A stretch of 64,000 nt of DNA from NCBI GenBank assembly GCA_026826555.1, contig JAKSZT010053764.1, positions 12,870,536 through 12,934,535 of the forward strand, in the 5' to 3' direction. The number at the start of each line of letters is the position of its first letter. Within the stretch, counting starts at the first letter, position 1. Both the position numbers and the translations under genes were made by a program. Under the pieces are notes generated by a model that had not been told where the DNA came from, searched no databases, and worked only from the letters and a program-made list of their open reading frames with translations. Source of the DNA: Tolypeutes matacus. Lineage: Eukaryota > Chordata > Mammalia > Cingulata > Chlamyphoridae. Of this stretch, positions 22,901 through 37,978 are shown piece after piece.

Positions 22901-25870
22901 TCATTTTAAATAGCCTTTAGCCATTATCTTCATGGAAACCAGAGCTCTTTCCACAGTGCACATACATTACAAAGCAACCTGCTACCTTCTCTGGTGAAAT
23001 ATAATGTTTTCAATGCAAATATTTTGGGAAGAATTATCTATCACAGTGATTTAGTTCACAGTGATGTGGCAAAGACATTTAATGGTAGAGAGGAGGGAGA
23101 GCGAAAGAGATTTGCTGGTTCCCAAGGAGGGCAAGAAAGGCTGAAAGCATAAGCCATGGGCTTCAATGCACTCTCACTAGAGTTATGCCTTGGACAATTT
23201 ACTGTCATTCTTCTGTTCCTTAACAAAAACCCAAAGAGCCTCTTTTCTTGTGCTCAGCTTTTTGCTGATGCTGCAAAATCTGTGGCTGCTTTGAGTTGGT
23301 CTAAGTATACTTGCTGTAGGTAACAGGGTAATTGTTATATTCATATGCACATTGAGCAGTCCCTTTAAGACATCAGTCTTTTGAATTTCTTTAAAAAAAG
23401 AAAAAAGCTATTTAAAAAAATGAGACCCTTGGATGATTGGTTGTTTAATTTATTTTTTAAAAAAGACAATTGTTTCTGCTCAATTACATTAAAATAAACA
23501 AGCTTTAAGCTTTTTTTTTTTTTTTTGACAAATTGATCCTAAATAGTTGACTGTTGAATGAAACCAACAAATAATCCTATTCCTGCTCTTTCAGACATAT
23601 ATAAAATCATAGGAAGTCAGACATGCATACACAGAAACATACTTACACACTTGTACACACATAGACTGTATCCCTTTCAGTGAAATAATCTCTATGTATT
23701 TTTAGAAGCAGTATTGTAGCAAAAATGATTTTAAGAATAGGTTGAAATAATTGAGCCTTAAATGTGTTTTGACATCTCTAAATCTTAAATAATTTACACC
23801 TATTTAAACACTGAGTTTAAACAGTCATCATCTTGCCTTGGAAATGAGAGGCTAAATGTGTTTAGAAATATGCTTTCATTGTGTTACTATCACAATAAAG
23901 ATTTCTTCTTCCTCAGATTGTCTCCAGTATAAACATACTGCTTGATAAAAATGACAGTTAAGTTGACTTGATTGCTAGGCAGCTGTATTGTTATCACCAT
24001 AGATAAACACACTTATTTCCTCTTTGGGGTATTCCTGGTAAAGAATTTCTGGACGAGCATAATGCTTTCTTTTGGGTTGATTGTGATCTTATTCATTCTA
24101 ACTAATCGCATATATATCTGTATACTTTTGTAAATGCATAGAAAAGTTCGGCAGAGAAAGTGGACTATTAGATGGCATATTTAAGGACACAATAAACATT
24201 TGGAGAGTTATACAATAGAAGGAATCCAAATTGCACAACACAGGCCTGTTTCCATCTAGACTGTGAGAGCCAAGCCTTATCTTGGGATCATGGGGAAGTT
24301 TTATTTACAAATACCAACTTTTCTTATGAAACTCAAATAAATGTTTCCAGAAAGAAATGATGTAATAGCAATGGACCAAAGAGTTGTTTATTTTGTATGG
24401 CCGCCTCTTCATTTTAAAAAAGAATTATTGTTCTCCTGTGAATCTTACACAGAACTTACAACTGACTTACTATAGGAAAATGTTCATTATCTGCAGCCGC
24501 TACTGATTATGAGGATCAGAAGGCATCAAGAGGGCAAAAGTGCAGCAGCCAAGACAAGGGTAAGGGAGTCCTCAAGTGCAGTCACCTAGCCAGGCTGGCT
24601 AAACTGCAAGATGCACCTAACAAGGACTTGTCTTGCCTAGGAACTCTAGCTTGGACATCACATCAGTACCTTCAGGCCACTAGCTGTCCTATAGTGAAGG
24701 GAAGATATTATTTACCTAATGGGACCCCAGTAATGGTGCCTTCACCACCATTATGTAAAAAACACAATGAACACCTCCCCATGTCTTCTATACCAGAGTA
24801 CTTCTAAGTTATGATGTCACTTTGGGAGCCTGACTCAGGGCAGAGTTGGCACTGTGTGCCAGGCCCAGACATATGACAACCATGCAATAGTCCTAGTAGA
24901 GGGTTCCTCTATGCTCTGTTAGTGCTACATATTAAATATGGAAAAAATCAGTGCCCTGAAGGGCTATTTCGCAATCGTGAATGAACCAGCTTACAATGCA
25001 GCCTCCAATGCAGAAAGGAAAGCAACAGCAGTAGGCTTGTTGCTTGCGTTCTTTGGGACCAGAAAAGAACTGTTACTCATTACACATGGATTGCTACCAA
25101 ACATAGAAGTGAGTAAGGGCCCTTCTTTAGTTGAAGACCATTATTACTTCTGCCTTGTGAGTGATCACTTCTTTGCTATTGTCAGTGCAATAACAGGACC
25201 CACAAGGTCGGTGCATCACTGCAAAATACACTCACTGCACGTTTCTTTTCCCCATCATGTTGAGAGTGGTTTCCATTATTAATTCCATCGTCAATGGAAT
25301 ATATTAAATATTGCTGCAGAATTTCTGTTTACAGCATTAACTTTTAAGCCACTCTTTTGTTCCTTTGTTATTTCCCTAAATTCTGGAAATTGAGAAAAAA
25401 ATTAATTCTGGCAAAGTTTTCAAATATCATTGCCCATCTTTTTTATTGAATTAATATCTGTGCTATCATCACCCCTCTCTTTAACTCTCTTTCTTCTGGA
25501 CCAGTTAGTGTAATTGGTTGGGTTTATCTGTTTTATTATAGAAATTCAGACACTTAAAACTTTGCTGAAAACGTGACCTAAGACAGTAACTGACTGATAA
25601 AGATTTGATATAGATTTCTGGGGGCTAGGCTAGTTGATAATGAATGCAAAGACAAGTCATGGATCTCCTTTTAGCATTGCTGAGTTTTGTGAAGTTTTAC
25701 TCTTCTGCCTGGTGTTACAGGATGTAATGGTAAGATATATACCATAAGATATAGTGATTCCTTATTCTGGAGAGCAGAATGACAAAAATATATACACATG
25801 GCATCAAACTTCAATTGATGGAGCTAGATAAAAATTACAATTCTACTCACTAAATCTGCTTTAACTGACT
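19996..25870. other. About 5.9 kb of largely repeat-free AT-rich DNA
   Basis: I recognise no LINE, SINE, LTR or gene. It includes A-rich text (about 21420-21730), a T run at about 23511-23526, a weak MIR-like patch near 22590-22710 and long AT-rich passages that could include conserved noncoding DNA (for example 23700-24150). The 114-codon frame at 24938-25282 is the longest open frame here. Confidence 0.45.
21349..21392 (+). repeat. Perfect 22-bp tandem duplication, two copies
   Basis: The unit starting TTGAAATGAGATG and ending CTTGGGA occurs at 21349-21370 and again at 21371-21392 with no mismatch. Such a perfect copy suggests a recent replication slippage event. Confidence 0.95.
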
Positions 25871-25879
25871 GCTTTGTTC

Positions 25880-26110
25880 TCACATCCATTTAAGATAGAG
25901 CAATTATTTTACATTGTAAAGAGTTATCCCGGGCCTGTGTGTTAAGGAAAAGCATCTTACAAATTTGATATATATTAGCCACTTCTATTAGAAATTCTCT
26001 ACTGTAATATCTTGAGCTCATGGATTTATTTGCTTTGTAGTCTTCCCAAATACCATGAATATACTTGGTTCATGTACTCAGTCAATATTTATTAACCAAG
26101 TCTCTATTGG
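25880..26110 (+). mobile_element. Possible L2 3' fragment
   Basis: CTTGAGCTCATGGATTTATT-TGCTTTG ... TACTCAGTCAATATTTATTA resembles the L2 terminus. Confidence 0.35.
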
Positions 26111-26111
26111 G

Positions 26112-26710
26112 CAGATGTATCAGTTTTCTATACTGTGTAAAAAATTACCCCATACTTAACCACTTTAAACAAGAGACATTTTTTATTTCACAGTTTCTGT
26201 GGGTAGGGGTCTAGACAAAACCTAGCTGGGTCCTCTACATAAATGCAATCAAGATGTCAGTCAGGACTTTGTTATCATCTGGAGACTCTATTGGTGATAG
26301 ATCTTCTAAGCTCATTCACATTGTTGACAGCATTCATTTCCTTGTGGTTATAAGACTGAAGGACCCAACTTCTTGCTGGTTGTCAGCTGGAGGTTCTATC
26401 AGCATTTAGAGTCTGCCCTCTGTTACCCAGGGCTGCCCTATCCCTAGACCTCCCACAGCATGGCACCTTGCCTTTTCAAAGCCAACAAGGGAAGAGGATT
26501 TCTGGTACCAGTCTACTAGCAAGACGGAGTCTTATATAATATAATGTAGTCACAGGAGTGGATTCTATCACCTTTCCCAAATTCTATTGGTTAGAAACAT
26601 ATCATAGTTCCCAGCCACACTCAAGGGGAGGAGAATATTCAAGGGTAAGAACACCAGGAAGTGGAGATTTCTGAGGTTGTGGCCACCTTAAAGTCTGTGC
26701 ACCACATCAG
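26112..26710 (-). mobile_element. LTR-type interspersed repeat (MaLR-like, tentative)
   Basis: The plus strand runs CAGTTTTCTATACTGTG ... CACAGTTTCTGTGGGTAGG ... CTAGCTGGGTCCTCTAC ... ATTCTATTGGTTAGAAAC ... CACACTCAAGGGGAGGAG ... CCACCTTAAAGTCTGTGCAC. This is a familiar mammalian repeat read in reverse. Exact family is uncertain and no duplication was found. Confidence 0.45.
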
Positions 26711-27689
26711 GAGTCATTTAAAACCTTGTGCCAGGGACAGCCCTGAAATCCCAATTCTCAACTAGAATTAGTATTAGCAAGAACATGTTAGTTTGGTCTT
26801 ACTAAAGAAAATGTGGAATTGCTGTTAAAATAGCTGTTGGGTAGATAGTTGTTACTACACTAGGTACTAAACCTCAAAGTTCATGGCATATCCCATTGTA
26901 AGAGGGTGAATCTTCAGGGACTAGGGATATATTCTTAGCTACTTTCGCAACGAATAGCATACAAACCTCTTGAACCTCTTTTCTTGCGGAGTGCATTTCG
27001 AATCTCAGGACTTTGAATAATATGGTTTGTTCTTTATGTACACCTCACTTGCCTACTATTGTTTGGCCTGTAACAAGCACAGAGGTGATTATATGCTACA
27101 TAATTATATACTGCAGTTAACTTGTGTTTTACCATCTACTTAATCCATAGGTCTGTTTTCTCAAATAACCACTTAATCTATACTATTTAAATCAAAAGCT
27201 CCATTCTTACTAGTCTTCAAGGATGTGAGAATAATAGACAAATTATAAACTATTCCCCAAGGAACAGTGTACTGGGATATATGGTACCATGTAACATTGG
27301 GGAAGCCACATCTGACTATCCCTGAAAAACTTCCCAGCTTTGTACCTTGCTGGAGTTCAAAAACAGATACTATTTCTGAGTGCTCCTGCAGACTATAATT
27401 GCCACTTTCAACTTAAGAGAAGCAATCTCTAAGGTAACCAGGATACACACTCCATAGCAATTTACAACTACAGAAATCTAAATTACACACTATATATGAA
27501 CCCTAATGCAGAGGAGATTTTTTGATATTTCCAAAATAATCAACATAAAACACTGAAACCTAAGAATAATTGAATTTATCCATGCCGACTATTATTGGGA
27601 TATCCTTTGTGCCTGTTGTGCAATAGGTAAACATTTGAAATCTGTTTGCCCACCACTAGCCCTTCTTACATGGAACACTGATGTTGTGA
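26711..27689. other. No gene or clear repeat recognised
   Basis: AT-rich DNA with no assignable content. Confidence 0.45.
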
Positions 27690-28151
27690 CAATCCAATGT
27701 ATGTGTATAGTTAGGATCCTACCAGGAAACTAATGGTGCACTCAAAAAGGGATTGAAGAGAATTGAATGAAGTGATTATTTACACATCGAGGGACAGGAT
27801 TAAAGGATAGTGGAAGGACTCTTGGCTAACTACTACTAAAAGCACCTTCCATGTCTTGACTTTAAGGGACATAGGGAGGAATTGATTATCAGAACCTATA
27901 AGAAGCTGTACTATTAAAGAGGGCCACCCAACAAGTGCCTGACCTCAAGTAAAGAAAATCAACATATGACAACATGGGATCTGGCACAATTCCTCTTTTC
28001 TTCCACTTTCCAATATTCTATTGGTGCCTCCCATTGTCTGAACCAACCAGAAGCCATAGGTCAATAGGGACCAGTTGATGCCATCCATAAATGTCATCAA
28101 GTTCACCAGGCACAGAGTATGGGGGGGGACAATAGTGAAGAATGGATTAGT
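27690..28151 (+). mobile_element. Old eutherian interspersed repeat, left part (split by LIS1 retrocopy)
   Basis: Phrases such as GGTGCCTCCCATTG..TGAACC and CAACCAGAAGCCA are ones I recognise from a widely dispersed mammalian repeat. I cannot assign its class. It continues after the retrocopy at 30275, showing that the LIS1 copy landed inside it. Confidence 0.45.
28138..28151 (+). repeat. Left target-site duplication of LIS1 retrocopy
   Basis: AAGAATGGATTAGT here is repeated exactly at 30261-30274, right after the poly(A). The A-rich start (preceded by GTG) fits the L1 endonuclease target type loosely. Confidence 0.93.
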
Positions 28152-29935
<1,784 letters not shown>

Positions 29936-30262
29936 TTGAGTCTTATTTGGCCCCTCCTTCCTTTTGTCCTCTGGATGCACTCTGATGATACCATGGTTAC
30001 CCCCATTGAGCTCTGTTTAAATAAATATTGTCCTTTCATGTAAATTATTCTGGATGTAGATTGAGCTTATTAAATGTTACACACAAAGTATTCATGCATG
30101 GTGAATCCAAATTGTATACTGTAAATTTACATACGTTGTCTAGAAGTACCATAGGGTTTGAAAACCTGGGCTGGCATTGGTCACACCAGGGCCTAAGAAG
30201 GAGGAAGTTTGAATAAATTGAACTAGGGCACTAAACTGAAAAAAAAAAAAAAAAAAAAAAAA
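29936..30262 (+). other. Short 3' UTR and poly(A) tail of LIS1 retrocopy
   Basis: About 300 bases follow the stop before a run of A at 30239-30262. AATAAA at 30212-30217 sits about 20 bases upstream of the tail, the normal distance for cleavage; another AATAAA occurs near 30020. The main PAFAH1B1 mRNAs are known to have a much longer 3' UTR, so the retrotransposed message probably used a proximal polyadenylation site. Confidence 0.8.
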
Positions 30263-30274
30263 GAATGGATTAGT
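30261..30274 (+). repeat. Right target-site duplication of LIS1 retrocopy
   Basis: This is an exact copy of 28138-28151. Its first two A bases merge with the poly(A) tail, so the true length could be 12-14 bp. Confidence 0.93.
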
Positions 30275-30310
30275 GGATTAGGAGGGACAACCAAGGAATA
30301 CCAATATAAC
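30275..30310 (+). mobile_element. Old interspersed repeat, right part
   Basis: GGATTAGGAGGGACAA continues the repeat interrupted at 28151 once the retrocopy and one duplication are removed. The end of the repeat is not clear. Confidence 0.35.
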
Positions 30311-32329
30311 ATGTCAGTGTGCATCGCCTTAAAACTCCATCAATCATCTATTACATTTATTCTGATTTTTGCCTCTTTCCAGAACTCATAGCACTTTTAA
30401 GAGGGACTATTGAAATCTTGAATGTTCTCCTAACCATTCATAACTGGAGTTTCTTCAAGGCATTTCCTAAGAATTTCCATCTTCCTATAGGCTGTTCAAG
30501 TTTAGGATATTTCTAGTACTGCAAATCTTCTTCAGAGGAAGGCCCAAGGACTATAAAGGAAAAATAAATATTCCCAAGATGCTTCCACATAGGCTCGAAG
30601 TCACCCTAAAATTCTCAGGACTCTTTGAAAGTAGGCTAGCCAAAATCTGGAGAATATTTCTGAAGGATACCATAAATTATAGCTTATCACTTAGTTTTGC
30701 AATCTGCACTTGTATTCTTTATAGGGTCACAGCACCCAAAAACAAAACCCTTTATACCTAGATTTGAGCTAGAATATTGCAATACTGGCACTTCATCACA
30801 GAATGAAATACTCCAGTTTTATCAATAGGGAAACCAATATCTACTACATCTGAGTTATATGAACTCCAACCCAAATCATCATTCAACTTCTTTTTTGTTT
30901 CTAAGCACTTATACAAATTGTCACAAATCATTCCTATGTTTTGATGCATTCCCACTGAATCCTTATCTTCATACAATCCTTCTCACTCCCAGCATTAAAT
31001 TAAAAGTAACCAACGGAATTTTGGAGCCTTTAGATATTAATATTAGAACTGTAAAAGCTATGCAATCCAATATTTCAATTCTATTCAGTTTAATTTCAGG
31101 CTTTGTATGACTTTGAGAAGGTAATTTTTCTTAAATCTCAATTTTCTCAATTCTTAAGAAGATTATATTCATGATAAACTCTTGTGATTTTGATACTGTA
31201 TATATAAAAAAATATATAATTGTTGAGCAAACTATTGCATGTAATGGAAAAAATCCTAAATGAACATTAGATGAATGAGAGAATATTTCTATTTTTAGTG
31301 AAAGGCCTATTTTATTTATACACACATTAGCTTGATTTCATGTTTTGTTTTGCTTGGTTTGGTTTTATCTTTCAAATGGACAGAATTAATCTAAATGCTG
31401 CACACCAAAACTACTTTGGTTCTTCTTTTAATTATAACTTTATAGTTTAGGATTTTTCCCTATAAACATAGTTTTGTAAAATTTTATCTTAGGCAAAAAA
31501 ACTATGTTTTCATGGTTTGCTCGCCATGATACTTCTACAACTGATAGTGTAGTGCAAGAGAGGGGACAAATAAGATTTGCATAGGTTCCTCAAAAAATAG
31601 TAATACCGAATATTTTTTTATATCATATGACCAGCAACTCCTGGTATATAATTAAAGAGATTAGGTAAGAATCTTTACAAAATACCAAAAATCATGTTAA
31701 ATAGTGGTTGAAATATTTTAACCTAGAATTTCATTACTTGATTTCTTTATGCTTCCCTTTTCTCATCAAAAACAGAAGCTAAAGATATAACAGGTGCAAA
31801 GTTCATACCTTCTCTTTTTCCATAGATTTGACAGATTGGAGACTCTAGAATGTAGTGTTACTAAGTAATGGAAGTAAAGAGGCATGGGTTGCTCACAATC
31901 CATCATGATTACAAGATAGAGGAAGTAGGCATCCTAAAATGTTTAAAAATATTAAAAGATGCCAGTTGTAATCTAGTCTTTTCATTTATTAATTTTCCAT
32001 ATCTGTTTTTCTCAAGCAGTTTTTTTACTTGATGGTTTTTAAATGATAGCCGTTTTCTATTTTTTAAAAGTGACTCCATTTAGCTTCCTCTTCCCTTGCT
32101 TCGGATAAGAATTTTTAGCCAGAGGTCAGTAAGAAAGCTTTGACTTACCCAGCAGAGACAGTTCCTTTAGTTCTTCTGTAAGAGAAGTCATCTGTGTTTG
32201 TAAGACTGGCCCCTTTGTATGACTGGATAGATTTGTCTCTATGGGCCAAACAATTTTGATCCTTCTATAATTTTTATACTGCTAGAAGGATGATACTAAA
32301 AGCAGATTATTAAGTGTCTGGTTCTTGCT
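30311..32329. other. No gene or clear repeat recognised
   Basis: Unique-looking AT-rich DNA downstream of the retrocopy. Several 60-83 codon frames overlap on both strands and carry no recognisable domain. Confidence 0.5.
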
Positions 32330-32700
32330 TAAGTCTAAGCTTTCTATGAAGCATTCAGGGCTCTTTATGAACTGATTCCTACTTATGTGCTAGCCTCATG
32401 TCTCTATGCCAGCCCCACTTCATGCATCCTATGCTTTAACACTACTAAATTTCTCGTGCTCCCCCAAAGTCTAGGTTCTTTCATGGTACCATGAATTATA
32501 TGTATGGCTTCTTCAGTTAATCCCATGACAGTGAATAAACTTCTAATACCCCTTGTTGCATTATTATAATAATGAGTTTATATGTCTATACTTTCCAAAT
32601 GATGGTGAAAAATTTGAAGGTAGGGACGTTATCTAATTCTTTGTATTGCCAGTGATTATCTAGTAAATAGGAGACTCCAAATAAATGTTGATAAATTATG
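32330..32700 (+). mobile_element. L2 LINE 3' fragment
   Basis: CATTCAGGGCTCTTTATGAA ... TGAAGGTAGGGACGTTATCT ... TTGTATTGCCAGTG ... CTCCAAATAAATGTTGATAA follows L2 order to its end. Confidence 0.55.
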
Positions 32701-35454
32701 CCACAGAAATTGAGAGGTCCAGAAGAATCCTTCCTAATGCAGCTTCAAGAGTTTATTGGCACTTTATGAAGCAGAAAGAATGAACCCAATAATTCTTATT
32801 GTAGTCACATTGGTGTATATGGGAAAATGGGTAAACATTTGGGTCAAATTATAAGATTTGAATCTTTTTGTTTCCAGTTTGAAATCAGACAGGTTTATGA
32901 CTACCTGCTCTTATTTCTAACTTTCAACATTTTGCTGGATTTTAGCTGATGCCCCAGAATGCAAAGTATTTTAAAAATCATATCCCATCTACTCTTTCAT
33001 GGAGAAAAAAACTGGAAGATGTGCTTCAACAACACTTGGGAATAAATTATGTAAAAAAAAAAAAAAAGCAACCCATGATACAGGGGATAAACACAGGAAA
33101 GGGTGAAGGGAAATTCCAGGAAAATAGCTGTATAAAGCCAACTAAAGCAACAGGTCCAGATTGAAGCAGGAGGGTAAAGGGATGTGACATGTAGCTCTCT
33201 AGGAAGGAAATAGAATTGATAGAGAGTTTGTAGCTGTTTCTGAGTGTTTAGAAAGAAATATTGATAGGCTTATATTAGGTCTGTTGGAGCACTGGGGAAA
33301 TAATAGGGAACCACATCTGAAAGGTAAATAAATTTTTAAAAATTAGACAGGAACATCTTTGAAAATACATTTGTTAAACACACACATTATTAATTCTTAA
33401 ATTTTATTATTTTCAAAGGCTTTGTAGCATGAGAGAAATTACCTTCTTCCTATCTCCACTCCCCCCAGTCTAAGCTTTCTTTGCAGCTGCCAGTTAGGAC
33501 AAAGTATTTGGTGTGGAAAATAGAATCAAATGATTGAGTGTAGGTAAGATAAAGCTGAGTGTAGGTCTGTTGGAATTATTTATTTTTTTAATTTTCTTAA
33601 AACATATTGTTTTATATTTCTGTGTGTATTTTCAATTACAACCTTACCCATAGTTTGATATAAAAATTAATTTCTCTTTCCATTTTTCTTTTCTTAAGTC
33701 ATGTGGATGGGAGCACACACCTACACAAGACACACTTTTATTTTTATGCTTTGAAACAACCATGCTGTCAGAAGAAGTTTAAGCTGAATTCACTTTTTCT
33801 TTGGTATAAATAGACAAATGAATTAATGTAACAATATAGTCAGTCATCTTCCTCTCCCCCAGCTAACTAAAGGCTAGGGTAGAGAAAGAAAAAGCCATTA
33901 GCTTTGTCTACCTTTACCTAAAGGTAATGAATGTAAATATCAACCATCAATATTTTGTAAAAATCACCCCCTCCTTTTTTGTTACAATTACTGCCTCATT
34001 AAATGGGGTTCTTTTTCACTATGAAGAAGAAAAGACTGACATATTGAAGAAAAATAGTCTGTGGGATCATTTGAACTCCAGCTAATTGATTCACACTTAC
34101 CATGTTAAAGTGTGAATTTTTTTGTTGTTTAAATATCAGGGAAAATGATTTAAAATATTGATAACACTCTATAAAATTAATGGTTAGACCAGCAGTCTGT
34201 GCTTACGTCGTAATTTCTTTTCCCAATTTCAGGGTAAAAATAGCAGGTAGATTATGTGAATAAATATGGTAATTGCCACCTAACGGGAATTGCAAATTTA
34301 GAGTTCAATCTCCATTTTAACAAGAAGCCACTTACAAAGATAGAACTCTGGGGATCAATGACTCTTCTGAATAACTTTGGCCTTTAGAATTGAGATCACA
34401 AATACCAAGGGAATGGATGACTCAATATCTATTCCCCAACATCAATAGCCTTCCTTTTTAAAATTATAGTTTTCTTCGTTTTTGAGAAGAATAAGCAGAC
34501 CCCCAAGCTGAAGAAGCAGAAGCCGAGGAAGAGGAGGAGGAGAAGGAAGAAGAATCCAAATTAATAAATTATGCATCATTTTATTTTGCTTTCGGAACCT
34601 TTCTATTGTAGGAGGACCTAGAATGACAGATTCTGACTTTAATGCTGAAAATCATATTATAACATCAGTTGGCTACACCTCCAGTCTTTCTTTTGACAGT
34701 TAAATTCACGTGCTTCAGACATAAAAGTGAAAGAAGTCTCCATTGAATCAGTTGTACTATGCTTCATTCTAAACCAGGCAGCAGCCATCACATGGTTCAT
34801 TGATGCATTTCGTTCTATGTAGATTAAAGGCTATTTAACTTAAGAAGAGAAAAAAACAAGCACAAGTTATTCAGACAGAAGCCCCAGAAGCTCTCTAATA
34901 AAGGAAATTCCAGAGCTCTGTACTTCTCATCACAAATATGGCTTTATTTTTTTATAGCAAGGACTACAGCTTAGTGAGGCTAGCTAAATGGTCTAGAAGG
35001 GTAGCCCCGCCACTGAACAATGAGAGTTATGAATTTGTCTTCCAGACATACCCAATTATGATAAGAAATCTTGATTTGCTTCCTGAGAAGTGGGATCTCT
35101 CATTTAAGAAAGCCATGGTTATTGCCGGTGAAGCTTGCTAAAATGTATTAGAGAATAATAAAGTGAACTTTATTAAAAGGCACCCTTGGGAGCAATCCCA
35201 TCATCCTCTACAGCTGAGAGCAGCAGAAATTGTCTACAGTCCTTTTATACTTATACTTAGCTTTTTATAGAATGCCTTTTTACTAAGAGGATTGGGAGAG
35301 TATAATTGCAGTCACCTTTTTAAATCATCTATGAATATTGAGTGGCTCACTCAGGGTATGGATTAATTTTGTACCTCCTTGTTTTGTGCATTAATTATTC
35401 CATGCATATTATTCCTCTCTCATGAGAATTATAAATTCATTATTGTTATTAAGA
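32701..35454. other. Unique DNA, no gene recognised
   Basis: It holds an A run at about 33053-33067 and a purine-rich (GAAGAG)n tract at about 34497-34557. The 71-codon (32949-33164) and 67-codon (34938-35141) frames have no recognisable domain. Parts of 33400-34400 look repeat-free and could be conserved noncoding DNA. Confidence 0.45.
34497..34557 (+). repeat. Purine-rich GAA/GAG tract
   Basis: Units of the GAAGAAGCAGAAGCCGAGGA type could be read as an acidic run in one frame, but no conserved gene context is seen. Confidence 0.7.
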
Positions 35455-35690
35455 GCTATCATTCATTAAGCACCTAATATGTACCATTAATTGTGCTACT
35501 TTCATTCACACATGTTTCTAGTTCTCAAAACAGCCAGGCAAGGAAGTTGCCATTTCATCCCCATTTTATAGAGAAGGAAATTGGGGCTCAGAGACCTAGG
35601 TCACTACATTTGTAATTGACAGAACTGAAATGATAACAAAGGCTTTTTTGGTTCTAAAGTTCATGTATTTCCACCATCACACAGTGCCTC
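35455..35690 (-). mobile_element. MIR SINE fragment
   Basis: ATTCATTAAGCACCTAATAT ... CTCAAAACAGCCAGGCAAGG ... CCCCATTTTATAGAGAAGGA is a clear reverse MIR. Confidence 0.6.
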
Positions 35691-37856
35691 TCATAAGGCA
35701 AATACCAAGTTTATAGTTTCCTCTTTATCATTTAAAATGTCTAACAATGAACTAAGCAGATAGAAAGTACTGATACATATTGTTGGCTGGCTTATCTTTA
35801 AAACACTCAAACACCCTAGCTAGTTGTACTTTCTTCCATTTCTGCCAATGGAAACAGATTGTATCCCTAACAAAATATTTGGATCTTTCTCCTTGAAGGG
35901 CTGCTCAAAATATATGCACTGAAGGGCATAAAGGGAGCAGGCTAATGAAGGAATGGATGATTCCAGAAATGATACTATGGTCTGTAATGAGTTTCACACC
36001 TGGGAGATAATGCAAATGGCACTAAAAATTAGCTCACTTTTGGCTTCCCCATGCCCTGCTCAATTGGACAAAACTTGCATTGAAAAGGAGCCCCCTTTTT
36101 TTTCTGTATACACACGTGTTTTAAATATGAACTATGGCTTAATGCAGTGCACTTACTCAGAAAGAGTAATTACATCGACTCCCTTATTTCTCTCTCCTTG
36201 CTGCATCAAAAGAGATGAGCTTTATGGGTTCCAGGGGAGATTTGCTTTTCAACCCTGGCTTTTTCTACATAGGCAGCTTTGCCCTCTGTCCTCTAATGTA
36301 CAGTGTAGTTATATCATCCGAACATAAATTTCTTTTCTCCCTGGGACTATTTCACCTTTTGAAAATGGGAATGATCCATATGGCTAAAGAATGTCAGGAC
36401 AGGAAACATTTGGGAGGAATTATAAGAGATGCAGTCATTCTGGATTTTGATTATCTTAGCCAACAAGAACTAAGTAAGAGAATAGCCACAGAGTGTTTTG
36501 TGCCAAAAGCTTAGCATTCCAGAGTCTTGAGAGCAGACAGGTGATTTAAAATTGCCATGGTCATATAGCTCCAACCAGATTCATGCTGAGACGGTTGAAA
36601 TGTAGGAGGATTAGGGTTTTTATTTATTTTATAATTTGTTTAAAAGATTTTGTATATAGGCTGGAGGCAGTTCACTTTGTGTGTGTGTGTGTGTGTCATA
36701 TTCTTAAACTTTAAAATGTACTATGGTAATGTGGATGCTTACTAAATTATAGATTACACTGATGTGAATGATATTGAATGTCAAAACATAATAATTTGGA
36801 GAGTTTTGGTTGACAAAACCTGTTTAACTTATATTTTAAACAACAAAATGATGGTGTTTAAGATGTTAGAGGCCATAAGAACATACAAAGATTTCTCTTA
36901 AGGAGAAATATATAGTCATGTCTACTAACTATTGGTCTTTGAAGTACAGCAAATTATTCATGGAGTGAGGGGATCTATTTCCAGAAGTGGGCCTGTTTAG
37001 GGATGCAATGGCCCAAAGCCAGGAAATTGCTGGCTTCTTTGAAAGGCAATGAAACACCTGAAGGTTTTTGTTGATGCCATTATAATGAAACGTATTATAA
37101 TGAATCAAGCATTCAGATTGTAATTATTCTGATTTTACTAATAGAGATAAATCTTTAATAACCCTAGAAAGAGGAGAAGAAGTATCTTACCAGCTATCAC
37201 AGAGCAGTTCAGAAACACAGAATAGGGCATCTAGTTAAGGAGATACAGTTTGAATCAGCAAGTAGTCAAGCAACTTTCTTGCTTAAGTGCTATAAAAGCC
37301 CAGGTTAGCCTGTCATCCACAATTTACTATCCATCACTAAAAATATCCCATGCAAGAGTACAGTAGATGGCTGTTAAACTGGTATTAAACAGGACGTCCA
37401 AAATGAACACATAGATTCAGCTGAAAATCTCTGCTATACAACTAGCCATGCCTTAGTAAACCCCCTTTGAGGTACATATTTTCCAAAAGTATAGTTAAAA
37501 TGTATTTATGTTAAAGGACAGAATGCATTTGTGGTCTTTTAACATGAGGAATCAGTCTATCAAATTAACAAGGCAAGGTCTTGGCACAAGCGAGGCTAAA
37601 ATATGAAATAAGGGTTGCAGAGGGAAGCTTTGGGTTACAGAAGAACAGACCCAGGTGCAAGATAGAGACTGCCTGGAGTGTTTGGAAGGGTCACAGTTTC
37701 AGATTCAACTGGCTGTATCTCAGTTGCTCATAGCAGAATGGGTGAAAAACTGAAGGAGCCAAAATGCAATACCACGCTGGCTTATTGGAGTGATGCATTC
37801 ACTTTAGGATAGTGTCAACTCAAAGTAGTGAGCCAGGCTCTAGTAAAATACTATAT
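35691..37856. other. Unique DNA, no gene recognised
   Basis: The 124-codon frame at 35953-36327 and an overlapping 99-codon frame at 36215-36514 show no domain. A (GT)n run lies at about 36678-36696. Confidence 0.5.
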
Positions 37857-37870
37857 AAAATAAATATTTC

Positions 37871-37978
37871 AGGAAACGGATATGGCTCGAGGGGTTCGGC
37901 GTCCGTCTACCATATGGAGAGACCAGGGTTTGATCCCCGGTACCTCCTGGTAAAAAAATAAATAAATAAATAAATAAA
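37871..37978 (+). mobile_element. DAS-type tRNA-derived SINE with clean duplication
   Basis: The body begins AGGAAACGGATATGGCTCGA, has a B box GGTTTGATCCCC and ends CGGTACCTCCTGG plus an (AAAT)n tail. ATAAAATAAATATTTC at 37855-37870 is repeated at 37979-37994. Several CpGs survive, so it may be a young copy. Confidence 0.85.

Noticed and set aside
34497..34557. Acidic coding run suggested by GAA/GAG units
   Set aside because: Simple purine repeat with no flanking conserved frame.
35953..36514. Overlapping 124- and 99-codon frames
   Set aside because: No domain, no splice context and two shifted frames over the same bases; length is within chance for this much sequence.
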